Part shown: positions 27,572 through 35,663 of the stretch, in pieces
Numbering within the stretch: the first letter of the stretch is position 1
Layout: each line of letters opens with the position of its first letter
NCBI RefSeq assembly: GCF_000482745.1
Contig: NZ_AXWQ01000005.1
Span: 248,001-312,000 of the forward strand
DNA: 64,000 nt
Reading direction: 5' to 3'
Source of the DNA: Oleidesulfovibrio alaskensis DSM 16109
Lineage (GTDB): Bacteria > Desulfobacterota > Desulfovibrionia > Desulfovibrionales > Desulfovibrionaceae
The notes under the pieces: generated by a model
What the model was told of the DNA's origin: nothing
The model's input: the letters and a program-made list of their open reading frames with translations, nothing else
The model's database searches: none
Translations under genes and position numbers: made by a program

Positions 27572-28830
27572 ACACTACCACACCCCTTTCAATCATCATA
27601 CCTGTCTGGAACCAGTGGCATCTGACACGGGCCTGTCTGGAAAGCCTGCGACAGCACACTCCCGGCGACTTCTTTGAAGTCATCGTGGCGGACAACGGCT
27701 CGGGAGACGAAACAGCCGTCCAGCTGGCTCCCCTCGGAGAGAAACTGTTCGGACGCATGTTCCGGCGCATAAGGCTGGACACCAATCAGGGCTTCGGACC
27801 GGCCTGCAATCTGGGTGCAAAGAGCGCCCGCGGTGAAAAGCTGCTGTTTCTCAACAACGACACGCTGCTCACCTCAGGATGGCTGCCTCCGCTGATGAAG
27901 GCATTTGACGAAGACGCCAGGCTGGGCGCGGCGGGACCGCTGCTGCTCTATCCCGAATCGGACAGGGTGCAGCACGCGGGTATCGTTTTCACCCCCGCAC
28001 TGCGCACACAGCATCTGTACGCCAACTTTCCGGCAGACCATCCCGTGCTGCGCACCCGCAGAACGCTGCAGGCCATCACCGGTGCCTGTCTGCTCGTTCC
28101 TTCCGGACTGTTCCGGCAGTGCGGCGGTTTTTATGAAGGCTACAAAAACGGCAGCGAAGACCTTGAGCTATGCTGCCGCATCCGCGAGGCGGGCAAAAAG
28201 CTGCGCTGCGTCACTGAAAGCAGGGTCTACCATCTGGAAAGCCAGACGCCGGGCCGGGGCGACGATGACGATACGAACGCGGCCCTGCTCAACCAGCGCT
28301 GCAAAGGCTGCTTCGGGCCGGACATGCACAGGCATGCGGTACGGGACGGCTACCGGTTTGCCATCACGCCATGGCTGGAATCGTACATAACGCTTGCAGA
28401 AGAGCGCGAGACTGCGCTTACATCATCCATGACCGGCGCCGGAGCAGGCGCAGGCGGAGAGTTCAACGCGGCGGCCTGCTGGCAACTGCTGCAGCAGGAA
28501 CCGCTGTGGCAGACAGGATACGCTCTGCTGGCCGGTTTTCTGGAACAGAACCGGCTGTACGCCGAAGCCAGCGGGGTACGCCTGCTTCAGACGTACTTTT
28601 TTCCCATGCTTCCCCATTACCGCCAGCTGGCCGTCACGGCAGCCATGGCCGGAAATGAAAGTCTGGCAGCACAGGCGCAGGAAAAAGCAGCCCATATCAA
28701 CGGGCTGCTTGAAGATGTGGGCGCACTGACCAAAAAAGCGGCAGGACTGGCAAACTGGGCCAGAAAAGCTGGAGAACAGGAGTTGCAGCACCTGTATGAA
28801 GGCTGGCTGAAAGAACTGGGCCTGTTATAG
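27568..28830 (+). CDS. GT2-family glycosyltransferase, rhamnosyltransferase-like
   Basis: 420 residues. The GT2 domain is at the N-terminus: LSIIIPVWNQWHLT, VIVADNGSGDE, NQGFGPACNLGAKSARG, FLNNDTLL (DxD equivalent), TGACLLVPSGLF and the base region NGSEDLELCCRIRE. A C-terminal helical part of about 130 residues has LLQQEPLWQTGYALLAGFLEQN, recalling the helical segments of copies A and B. The ATG at 27568 is chosen for its ATGA overlap with copy B. Related sequences transfer rhamnose or similar sugars; the acceptor is unknown. Confidence 0.87.
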   Translation: MNTTTPLSIIIPVWNQWHLTRACLESLRQHTPGDFFEVIVADNGSGDETAVQLAPLGEKLFGRMFRRIRLDTNQGFGPACNLGAKSARGEKLLFLNNDTLLTSGWLPPLMKAFDEDARLGAAGPLLLYPESDRVQHAGIVFTPALRTQHLYANFPADHPVLRTRRTLQAITGACLLVPSGLFRQCGGFYEGYKNGSEDLELCCRIREAGKKLRCVTESRVYHLESQTPGRGDDDDTNAALLNQRCKGCFGPDMHRHAVRDGYRFAITPWLESYITLAEERETALTSSMTGAGAGAGGEFNAAACWQLLQQEPLWQTGYALLAGFLEQNRLYAEASGVRLLQTYFFPMLPHYRQLAVTAAMAGNESLAAQAQEKAAHINGLLEDVGALTKKAAGLANWARKAGEQELQHLYEGWLKELGLL

Positions 28831-28842
28831 CTTCCCCCACAA

Positions 28843-28880
28843 AAAAAACCGGCCGCGGTCATACCCGCGGCCGGTTTTTT
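28843..28880. terminator. Bidirectional terminator between glycosyltransferase and trmH
   Basis: Six A, a 10-bp GC-rich stem (CCGGCCGCGG/CCGCGGCCGG), 6-base loop and six T, between convergent genes. Confidence 0.93.
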
Positions 28881-28986
28881 ATCGCCTGAACCTGCATGTC
28901 ACGCGGCGGCTGATTGCGTCCGTCAGAGTCCGCCCCCACACACGGGCCGTGTCTATACGCAGCACAACCAGCAGAAAGCTGAAAAC

Positions 28987-29577
28987 TTATTTTGCCAGCC
29001 ACTCTTCCAGCACCGCAGCGTATTCTTCTTCGGTATATGTGGGAGTCTCGTATTTACCCGCCTGCTGACGCTGCCGCGAAGCCTCGGACAAAATAACAGC
29101 CGCAGCCACCGAGACATTGAAGCTCTGAATCATGCCGAACATGGGGATATAGACTTCACCGTCCACTATTTCCATAAGCTCGGCGTCCACCCCGCGGTGT
29201 TCGTTGCCCATAATGATCGCCGTGGGACCGGTCATGTCCCATTCGCGCAGCGGCCGGGCCGAGGGCGAACAGCTGGTGGCAAGAATACGGCATCCTTTTT
29301 TTCTGAGCGCAGCGGCCAGCTGTGCCGGATCTTCGTGCCTTTCAGTCTCCACCCATTTGCGGGCAGATGCCGAAGAGCGTCCGCTGAGCGGGGGAAAAGG
29401 GGTATCCGTATAGTACAGATGGACTCTGGAAACGCCGAAAGCGTCGCAGCTGCGGTAGATGGCCGACACATTGTGCGGATCGTGTATATTTGCAAGCACA
29501 AGAGTAAGGTCTTTCTGCCTCAGCGACAGCACCCTCTTGATTTTCTCCACCCTTTCTGAAGTACGTTCTCTGGTCAT
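28987..29577 (-). CDS. trmH: SpoU-family tRNA/rRNA 2'-O-methyltransferase (TrmH-like)
   Basis: SAM-dependent ribose methyltransferase of the knotted SPOUT fold, 196 residues. Motif 1 is NVSAIYRSCDAFG with the conserved Asn and Arg, motif 2 is IIMGNEHRGVD, and motif 3 is IPMFGMIQSFNVSVAAAVIL. Length and spacing suit TrmH, which methylates G18 of tRNA; other SpoU targets cannot be excluded. Start ATG at 29577 without a strong ribosome site. Confidence 0.88.
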   Translation of the reverse strand: MTRERTSERVEKIKRVLSLRQKDLTLVLANIHDPHNVSAIYRSCDAFGVSRVHLYYTDTPFPPLSGRSSASARKWVETERHEDPAQLAAALRKKGCRILATSCSPSARPLREWDMTGPTAIIMGNEHRGVDAELMEIVDGEVYIPMFGMIQSFNVSVAAAVILSEASRQRQQAGKYETPTYTEEEYAAVLEEWLAK

Positions 29578-30010
29578 ATCATTTTCATCCGTTCATATCG
29601 TTCTGACTTTTCGGTTCCGTGCATAAATCCAGCGTTACATACAGCGGAACGGGCCTGCTGTCACCCCGTGCCTGCGGCACAGCAGCGCCAGGCCGGACAC
29701 TGCATAACGTGATGCCTGCCGCGGGGTTGTCAGCCAAAAGATGGCACAACCTGCTAAAAAAGCGAGCCTTTGTTCCAAGCCACTGACTTTTTTTCATATA
29801 TTGCCGCCATGCTCTATTGAAAAGTCCCGTTTCGTCCGGTAGAACGGCAAAGGCATTCGCGACAGCTTCGGGCTTGTGCGCGAACAGCGCCCTGCTGTCA
29901 GGAAACGGCACAGGCTGCAGCTGTCTGCCATTGACCTTTTTCCCCAATAACGGCCTGAAACCCCGATATTTTTCAGGCGTGTTTCCGACACAACAAGGAG
30001 GCAAGGAACG
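29578..30010. other. 433-base stretch without a supported gene
   Basis: Lies between divergent trmH and the ion transporter gene, so it probably holds both promoters. An open frame on the minus strand extends into the transporter and is judged a shadow. A TGGCAC at 29742 lacks the correct spacing for sigma-54. The last 16 bases carry AAGGAGGCAAGG, the ribosome site of the next gene. Confidence 0.6.
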
Positions 30011-31450
30011 GTGAACCGTTGGAGTTTTTCTCAACTTATGACCGCAGTGTTCACACTCACGGCGGTTTGTCTGCTGCCCTGTCTGGCGCTGGCTGCAGGC
30101 GGGCATGGTGCTCCTCATCTTGACGGGGCTGAACTGGGCGTCATGTGGGTTATTCCCTTTGCCTGCATGCTGCTCTCCATCGCCATATTCCCCCTCACCG
30201 CACCCCATTTCTGGCATCACAACTTCGGCAAGGTGGCTGCGTTCTGGGCATTGGCATTCATCATTCCCTTCACTGTAAAATTCGGTTTTTCACTGGCGCT
30301 GTACGAAGTTATTCATACTCTTTTCCTTGAATACATACCCTTTATCATACTGCTGCTGTCTTTGTTCACAGTTGCAGGCGGGGTACGCCTGAAAGGTTCT
30401 CTGGTGGGCACCCCTGTGGTCAACACTGGCCTGCTGCTCATCGGTACCGTACTGGCCAGCTGGATGGGTACCACCGGTGCCGCCATGCTGCTCATCCGTC
30501 CGCTGCTGCGCGCCAACGCACACCGCAAATACAAGGTGCATTCCGTCGTATTCTTCATTTTCCTTGTGGCCAACATCGGCGGTTCGCTGACTCCGCTGGG
30601 TGACCCGCCTCTGTTCCTCGGCTTCCTGAAGGGCGTGTCCTTCTTCTGGACCACCATCCATATGCTGGTCCCCATGCTGTTTGTGGCTGCAATCCTGCTG
30701 GCACTCTTCTTCGTTGTCGACACCATGCTGTTCGCCAAGGAAGGCAAGCCGGTTCCCCCCACCGACGCATCCGGTGAAAAGCTGGGACTGGAAGGCAAGA
30801 TCAACCTGCTCCTGCTGGTTGGCGTTGTCGGCGCGGTACTGCTGAGCGGTCTGTGGAAGCCCGGCATCAGCCTTGATCTCTACCACGTGCCGGTTGAACT
30901 TCAGAACATTGTCCGCGATGTCCTGCTGCTGGTCATCGCCGGTCTGTCTCTGAAGCTTACCGATCCTGAAAGCCGCAGAAAGAACGACTTCAACTGGTTC
31001 CCCATCATCGAAGTCGCCAAGCTCTTCTCCGGCATTTTCATCTCCATGATTCCGGCCATCGCCATTCTGAAGGCCGGAGAATCCGGTGCACTGCGCAGTG
31101 TTATTGAAATGGTGAGCCACAACGGCCAGCCTGTGAACGTGATGTACTTCTGGCTCACGGGCCTGCTGTCCAGCTTCCTTGACAACGCGCCCACCTACCT
31201 TGTGTTCTTCAACACCGCAGGCGGCGACGCCGTGCACCTGATGAACGACCTGTCACACACGCTGCTGGCCATTTCCGCCGGTGCTGTGTTCATGGGGGCC
31301 AACACCTATATCGGTAACGCTCCCAACTTCATGGTACGTTCCATCGCTGAAGATCAGGGCGTCAAGATGCCCAGCTTCTTCGGCTACATGATGTGGTCGG
31401 GCGGTATCCTTATCCCCGTCTTCATCCTTGTGACGTTCGTTTTCTTCTAG
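30011..31450 (+). CDS. Sodium:proton antiporter/citrate-type ion transporter (CitMHS_2-like)
   Basis: 479-residue membrane protein with about 11-12 helices and a cleavable-looking signal segment (CLALAAGG). Motifs LASWMGTTGAAMLLIRPLLR, GGSLTPLGDPPLFLGFLKG and the mirrored SSFLDNAPTYLVF and GANTYIGNAPNF are characteristic of the ion transporter superfamily that includes NhaD antiporters and citrate carriers. The start is GTG at 30011, 4 bases after an AAGGAGGCAAGG tract. It is monocistronic. The transported ion is not certain; sodium/proton exchange is the likeliest reading. Confidence 0.85.
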   Translation: MNRWSFSQLMTAVFTLTAVCLLPCLALAAGGHGAPHLDGAELGVMWVIPFACMLLSIAIFPLTAPHFWHHNFGKVAAFWALAFIIPFTVKFGFSLALYEVIHTLFLEYIPFIILLLSLFTVAGGVRLKGSLVGTPVVNTGLLLIGTVLASWMGTTGAAMLLIRPLLRANAHRKYKVHSVVFFIFLVANIGGSLTPLGDPPLFLGFLKGVSFFWTTIHMLVPMLFVAAILLALFFVVDTMLFAKEGKPVPPTDASGEKLGLEGKINLLLLVGVVGAVLLSGLWKPGISLDLYHVPVELQNIVRDVLLLVIAGLSLKLTDPESRRKNDFNWFPIIEVAKLFSGIFISMIPAIAILKAGESGALRSVIEMVSHNGQPVNVMYFWLTGLLSSFLDNAPTYLVFFNTAGGDAVHLMNDLSHTLLAISAGAVFMGANTYIGNAPNFMVRSIAEDQGVKMPSFFGYMMWSGGILIPVFILVTFVFF

Positions 31451-31532
31451 TCGGGCCTGGAAGAAAGCAGAAGCATGATGTGGGTGCCCTAGGGCTGGAC
31501 TCCTCCTGGGCACCCATTCATGGCGGACAATC

Positions 31533-31568
31533 GGGGACGGAAGCTGCACTCTTCCGTCCCCGAATCTT
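31533..31568 (+). terminator. Rho-independent terminator after the ion transporter gene
   Basis: 11-bp stem GGGGACGGAAG/CTTCCGTCCCC with a 7-base loop, then GAATCTTTCC. A second, longer hairpin (GGGTGCCC ... GGGCACCC, about 31486-31515) precedes it. Confidence 0.7.
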
Positions 31569-31903
31569 TCCGGCGGCTCCAGTTACGCCTCATGTGACGG
31601 ACACATGCAGTGCGTCCCGCCTCCGCCGCCCTTCAGTGCACCGCACTCAGCCAGCCTTCTGTCCCAACGCCCCCCATACAGCAGAACAAACCCGTCTGTG
31701 CATCCGTAAGCAACAAAGCATAGCGTTCAACGCACATACAGCAGGTCAGACTGACGACCGGCAGCCGCCCCCCCCGCAACACAGCCGGTAAAAACAAAAC
31801 GCGAACAGCAGTCTGGTAAGACCGCCTAAGCCGCAGCCGACGGGTTTACCCGCGGGCGGACACACCCGCTCATCACGCTCCGCGCAGCACGGGCAGAAAG
31901 CAC
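31569..31903. other. 335-base stretch without a supported gene
   Basis: Lies between the 3' ends of two convergent genes. I see no ribosome site, promoter, tRNA or repeat in it; short open frames lack codon or start support. Confidence 0.6.
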
Positions 31904-31932
31904 AAAAAAACGCCCCGCGTAACCGCAGGGCG
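31904..31932 (-). terminator. Rho-independent terminator of the gmhB-heptosyltransferase unit
   Basis: 9-bp stem with one mismatch (CGCCCCGCG/CGCAGGGCG), loop TAAC, followed on the minus strand by seven T. Confidence 0.85.
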
Positions 31933-31965
31933 CCGTCGCCGTCATCATCTCCACATCCAAAAGCA

Positions 31966-33000
31966 TCATGTGCGGAAAAGCTTGCGCTCCACATCCGCCC
32001 AGACCATGCCGGGAGTCACCTCAGCCATACAGCGGTGGTGCCCCTGCGGGCATTCCTGCGGGCCATGCAGGCCGCACGGACGACAGGAGACATCGGCCTC
32101 CAGCACCGTGGACCGGCTGCCGCGGGGGAAAAAACCCAGACGCCGGACGGTAGGGCCGAAAATGGCCGTCACCGGAGTATGCTGCACCCATGCAAGATGC
32201 ATGGGGCCTGAATCATTGGTCACATAACAGTCCAGACGTCCCAGAAAGGCCGCAAGCTCGGGAAGCGAAAGACTGCCCGAAAGATCAAGCACAGCATGGC
32301 GTCTGCCCCCGGTATCAATGCGGCTGATCACATCCTGCGCCATGGCTTCTTCTCCGGGACCGGCAAAAATCATCACCTGCGCCCCCGCGGCAACTGCGTG
32401 CGAAGCAACCTGCGCATACGAGGCGGCAGGCCATCGTTTTGTTCCCCATACCGAACCGGGATGCAGCCCCACAACCGGACCTTTCACATGGCTGGCAAAA
32501 TATCCTTCGGCTTTCTGGCGGGCATCCTGCGGCAGCACCAGCCGGGGCCATGTGTGCAGTTCGCTGATTCCCAGTGGCTTTACCAGTTGCAGCAAGCGTT
32601 CGATTTCTTCCATGGAGTCGAAGCAGCGCGGAACGGTATGCGTATAAAAATATCTGTTCAGAAAAGGTCTGTCATACCCGATACGCGTCTTGGCGCTTGA
32701 CCAGCGGGCCATCAGGCCGCTGCGGACACTGGTATGGGCCGATACAAAAAGCGAATACCCCTGTGCCGCCATATGCCTGCCCAGAGCGAAAGTTCCGCCC
32801 GGACCGCCCTGTGCTCCGTTCTTGTCATACCCGTACACCCCCGCCAGCTCCGGCTGGGATGCGAACAGCCCCTCAAACCCCTTGCGCACCCAGAAATCAA
32901 TGGCGGCATCAGGATAGGCAGCCTTCAGCGTGCTGATAAGCGGCAGCGTCAGCACGGCATCGCCGAGAAAAGCGGTGTTCCAGACGGCTATGCGTCGCAT
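31966..33000 (-). CDS. GT9 glycosyltransferase, ADP-heptose:LPS heptosyltransferase type
   Basis: Adds heptose to the LPS inner core on the cytoplasmic face. 344 residues. It has NTAFLGDAVLTLPLISTLK at the N-terminus, VVGLHPGSVWGTKRWP in the nucleotide-sugar half, and the hallmark VTNDSGPMHLAW with TAIFGPT. A Cys-rich tail (CRPCGLHGPQECPQG, CM) resembles WaaF-type proteins. The start at 33000 has GGAGGAG 5 bases upstream and overlaps the gmhB stop by one base. waaF and waaC types are hard to separate here, so no symbol is given. Confidence 0.88.
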   Translation of the reverse strand: MRRIAVWNTAFLGDAVLTLPLISTLKAAYPDAAIDFWVRKGFEGLFASQPELAGVYGYDKNGAQGGPGGTFALGRHMAAQGYSLFVSAHTSVRSGLMARWSSAKTRIGYDRPFLNRYFYTHTVPRCFDSMEEIERLLQLVKPLGISELHTWPRLVLPQDARQKAEGYFASHVKGPVVGLHPGSVWGTKRWPAASYAQVASHAVAAGAQVMIFAGPGEEAMAQDVISRIDTGGRRHAVLDLSGSLSLPELAAFLGRLDCYVTNDSGPMHLAWVQHTPVTAIFGPTVRRLGFFPRGSRSTVLEADVSCRPCGLHGPQECPQGHHRCMAEVTPGMVWADVERKLFRT

Positions 33001-33620
33001 TATTTCTCCTCCAGCACAGTTCTTACCCAGTCGAGCGCGGCACGCACATCGCATACCACAACATCCGGCAGCACGCCTGAGCGTTTATGCACTTCAACCC
33101 AGCCTTCCTCACGCAACGCCATATCAGCTTCCGCTTTCAATCCGGCCTTTTCCGCCTCTGCCCGCCCTTTGCCGGTAAGTACCAGCACAGAAGCCGCCAG
33201 ACAGGCGTTGCGCCCGAAGCCCACATCAGCCAGCTTGTCGCCCACCATCACGCAGCGCTCAGCCTTCAGCCCGTAGGCATCGCGCAGGGACTGCCACATG
33301 CCTGTCTCCGGCTTGCGGCATATGCAGGAACTGTCAGGAGCATGCGGACAATGGCGCGAAGCAGTGACCGACGCGCCGCAGGATTGCAGCATGGCGTCAA
33401 GCTGCATCCTGCACGCCTCGTAGTCGTTTTCCGAAAACATTCCCCGCCCGATACCGGACTGATTGGTCACGATGAACAGCTTTCTGCCTTCGGCACAGGC
33501 TCCGGCCAATGCTTCTCCGGCCCCCGGCAGCAGTTCAACGCCCTGCGGGTCGCTCAGATAATGCTTGTCGACGATGACCGTACCGTCACGGTCAAGAAGA
33601 ATACAGTCAATACGGGGCAC
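33000..33620 (-). CDS. gmhB: D-glycero-D-manno-heptose 1,7-bisphosphate phosphatase
   Basis: HAD-family phosphatase in ADP-heptose synthesis, 206 residues. Motif I is LLDRDGTV, motif II IVTNQSG, and the zinc loop is HCPHAPDSSCICRKP (Cys/His ligands), followed by MVGDKLADVGFGRNA for motifs III/IV. The start is GTG at 33620, with AAGGAGG 5 bases upstream; the ATG-started longer frame lacks a site. It is coupled to the heptosyltransferase, matching their consecutive steps. The C-terminal 35 residues extend past the HAD core. Confidence 0.92.
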   Translation of the reverse strand: MPRIDCILLDRDGTVIVDKHYLSDPQGVELLPGAGEALAGACAEGRKLFIVTNQSGIGRGMFSENDYEACRMQLDAMLQSCGASVTASRHCPHAPDSSCICRKPETGMWQSLRDAYGLKAERCVMVGDKLADVGFGRNACLAASVLVLTGKGRAEAEKAGLKAEADMALREEGWVEVHKRSGVLPDVVVCDVRAALDWVRTVLEEK

Positions 33621-33955
33621 TGAGCCTCCTTCATGCAGCTGGGTCAGGGGCGAAACAAATTGAATCGCGGCGGACAGCATAATCCTGCCGCACACACCAC
33701 GCAACAGGCGTGTCTAGATGGCACGGCAGTTATGTTTTTGCAAGGCGCACGGCGGCCGCAGGCCCCGCACACCGGCGGCAGAAGCCCCCGATAAACTTCC
33801 CGCGCAGCAGGGGCTGCCGCGGCCGCAGGTACAGTGTTGATAATCATTTCCCGCATTGCTATACTTGCGGCATATGTCATACGCTTATCCGGTCTTTCCG
33901 GCCGTCCGTGGGTGCAACGTCCCCTCCTTTTTCATAACAGGATCATTCATCCGTC
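33621..33955. other. 335-base divergent intergenic region
   Basis: Separates gmhB and the CNNM/CBS gene. It contains the sigma-70 promoter at 33837-33865 for the plus strand; I see no supported gene. Confidence 0.6.
33837..33865 (+). promoter_or_regulatory. Sigma-70 promoter for the CNNM/CBS gene
   Basis: TTGATA, 17-base spacer, TATACT. Both boxes match consensus in five of six and five of six positions. The start codon is about 90 bases downstream. Confidence 0.72.
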
Positions 33956-34993
33956 ATGATTGAATTTATTCTGGCGGTTTCCTTTGCCGTCATCATATCG
34001 GCTTCTTGTTCCGTGGCAGAAGCAGTGCTGTATTCCGTTCCATGGAGCCATATCGAGCAACTGCGCAAAAAGGGTCGCCGTTCGGGCGAACTGATGTTCA
34101 CCCTGCGTTCCAACATTGATAAACCCATTACAGCGGTGCTCACCCTGAACACCGTGGCCAACACCGCCGGCGCATCCATTGCCGGTGCAGCCGCGGCCAA
34201 TGTGTTCGGCGCAGAACATATGGCCACCTTTGCGGCATGCTTCACGGTCATCATTCTCATCTGTTCGGAAATCATACCAAAAACGCTGGGCGTCACGTAC
34301 GCACGCCCGCTGACTTCAGTGGTGGCCGCTCCGCTCAACATGCTTGTGTGGCTGCTTTCGCCTGTTATCATCATCGGCGGCTGGATAACCAGACTGATGA
34401 CTCCGGCAAAAACGCGCCCCGAAGCCTCGGAAGAAGATATCAGAGCGCTGGTCAGCCTGTCGCGCAAGTCCGGCATCCTAAAACCGTATGAAGAAATTTC
34501 TATCCAGAATATCCTGTCACTGGATAAAAAGCGGGTCGAAGACATAATGACCCCGCGCACTGTGGTTTTTTCGCTTCAGGCGGACATGACCGTGGAAGAG
34601 GCCCACGAGCGCCCCGGATTCTGGAACTACAGCCGTATCCCCTTGTGGCAGGACAACAACGAGGACATGGTGGGCATAGTCATGCGCCGCCACGTTCTGC
34701 AGGAAGTCGCTGCGGACAGGCATCTGACGCGCCTTTCCGAAATAATGACTCCGGTGACTTTTGTGCTTGAATCGCTGACTCTTGACAGGCTGCTCACTCA
34801 AATGCTGGAAAGACGGGTGCATCTGGCCGTGGTGCTGGACGAATACGGCGGCGTTGCCGGCGTGGTCGCACTGGAAGACGTGCTGGAAGAAATTCTGGGC
34901 AAAGAAATCGTGGACGAATCGGACCAGTTTGCCGACCTGCAGCAACTGGCCCGCTCGCGCAGGGCCAGACTTACGGGCGGCAAAAGCGTGTGA
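33956..34993 (+). CDS. CNNM (DUF21)-CBS domain membrane protein
   Basis: 345 residues. The N-terminal CNNM domain has about four helices (residues 1-140, with CSEIIPKTLGVTYA), followed by two CBS domains; the block ISIQNILSLDKKRVEDIMTPRT joins them and VVLDEYGGVAGVVALEDVLEEILG ends the pair. Family members are linked to magnesium and cobalt transport. The C-terminal CorC_HlyC (transporter-associated) domain is absent, so this is a short form. The start has only a weak AGGAT upstream. Confidence 0.88.
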   Translation: MIEFILAVSFAVIISASCSVAEAVLYSVPWSHIEQLRKKGRRSGELMFTLRSNIDKPITAVLTLNTVANTAGASIAGAAAANVFGAEHMATFAACFTVIILICSEIIPKTLGVTYARPLTSVVAAPLNMLVWLLSPVIIIGGWITRLMTPAKTRPEASEEDIRALVSLSRKSGILKPYEEISIQNILSLDKKRVEDIMTPRTVVFSLQADMTVEEAHERPGFWNYSRIPLWQDNNEDMVGIVMRRHVLQEVAADRHLTRLSEIMTPVTFVLESLTLDRLLTQMLERRVHLAVVLDEYGGVAGVVALEDVLEEILGKEIVDESDQFADLQQLARSRRARLTGGKSV

Positions 34994-35122
34994 AGCCTTG
35001 ATTCCCGACCGGAAAGTCCGTATTCGTAAAAACAACAATTCATCATTATTCGCGAGCAACGAGCCACACGTGCCCGCGGTGACCATACATACCGTTCGGA
35101 AACCGTAACACATGGAGCATCC

Positions 35123-35536
35123 ATGCCGAAAAAAAACAGCAAGACCATCTACATAGCCGCCCTGCTTCTTTTTGTGGGCGGGGTGGGATATCTGCTCTTT
35201 TCCGGCTTGTCCCAGAACAGCGTTTATTTTCTGAATGTATCAGAAGCGCTGGCCATGCCGTCCGGCGACCTGAAATCGGCGCGGCTGTTCGGCACGGTCA
35301 AGGCCGAAGGCCTGCAGCGCATAGACGAGGGACTGGGCGTCCGGTTCCAGATTGAAGACAAAGACAACAAAACGCGTACCATGTGGGTTGAGTATAAAGG
35401 CGCTGTGCCTGACACATTCAAACCCGGTGCGGAAGTAATCATAGAAGGCGGCGTTGCCCCCCAGACACAAATGTTTGCAGCACGCACGCTCATGACCAAG
35501 TGTCCCTCGAAATACCAGAAGGAAAACCGGGAATAG
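35123..35536 (+). CDS. ccmE: Cytochrome c maturation heme chaperone CcmE, CxxxY type
   Basis: Periplasmic heme carrier, anchored by one N-terminal helix (about 8-27), with an OB-fold domain (YFLNVSEAL..., LFGTVKAEGL, VRFQIEDKD, VEYKGAVPDTFKPG). Standard CcmE binds heme covalently through His in HxxxY. Here the position is C127-PSK-Y131, so Cys replaces His. This CxxxY form is known from Desulfovibrio and archaea in ccm systems lacking CcmG and CcmH, and the same absence is seen in this cluster. 137 residues; ATG with GGAGCATCC upstream. Confidence 0.94.
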   Translation: MPKKNSKTIYIAALLLFVGGVGYLLFSGLSQNSVYFLNVSEALAMPSGDLKSARLFGTVKAEGLQRIDEGLGVRFQIEDKDNKTRTMWVEYKGAVPDTFKPGAEVIIEGGVAPQTQMFAARTLMTKCPSKYQKENRE

Positions 35537-35663
35537 ACACAGGGCTGAAACAAGGCCGGCAGCCAGCTGGCCTTTTTTACAGGCAGGTTCTTCCCGCGGG
35601 CCTTCTTTTTTTACGCTCACTCACGGCTGACGCCGTATGAAATAGTCCTGTAAAGGAGACCAC

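Noticed and set aside
29742..29757. TGGCAC-like sigma-54 promoter upstream of the ion transporter
   Set aside because: The GG to GC spacing is 8 instead of 10 bases, so it should not be recognised.
29585..30220. Minus-strand frame beginning inside the ion transporter gene
   Set aside because: It overlaps the certain transporter start and ribosome site, has no ribosome site of its own and no recognisable domain.
30290..31237. Minus-strand Gln-rich open frame over the ion transporter
   Set aside because: Shadow of a clearly coding membrane protein; the apparent Gln/His repeats arise from antisense Leu/Val codons.
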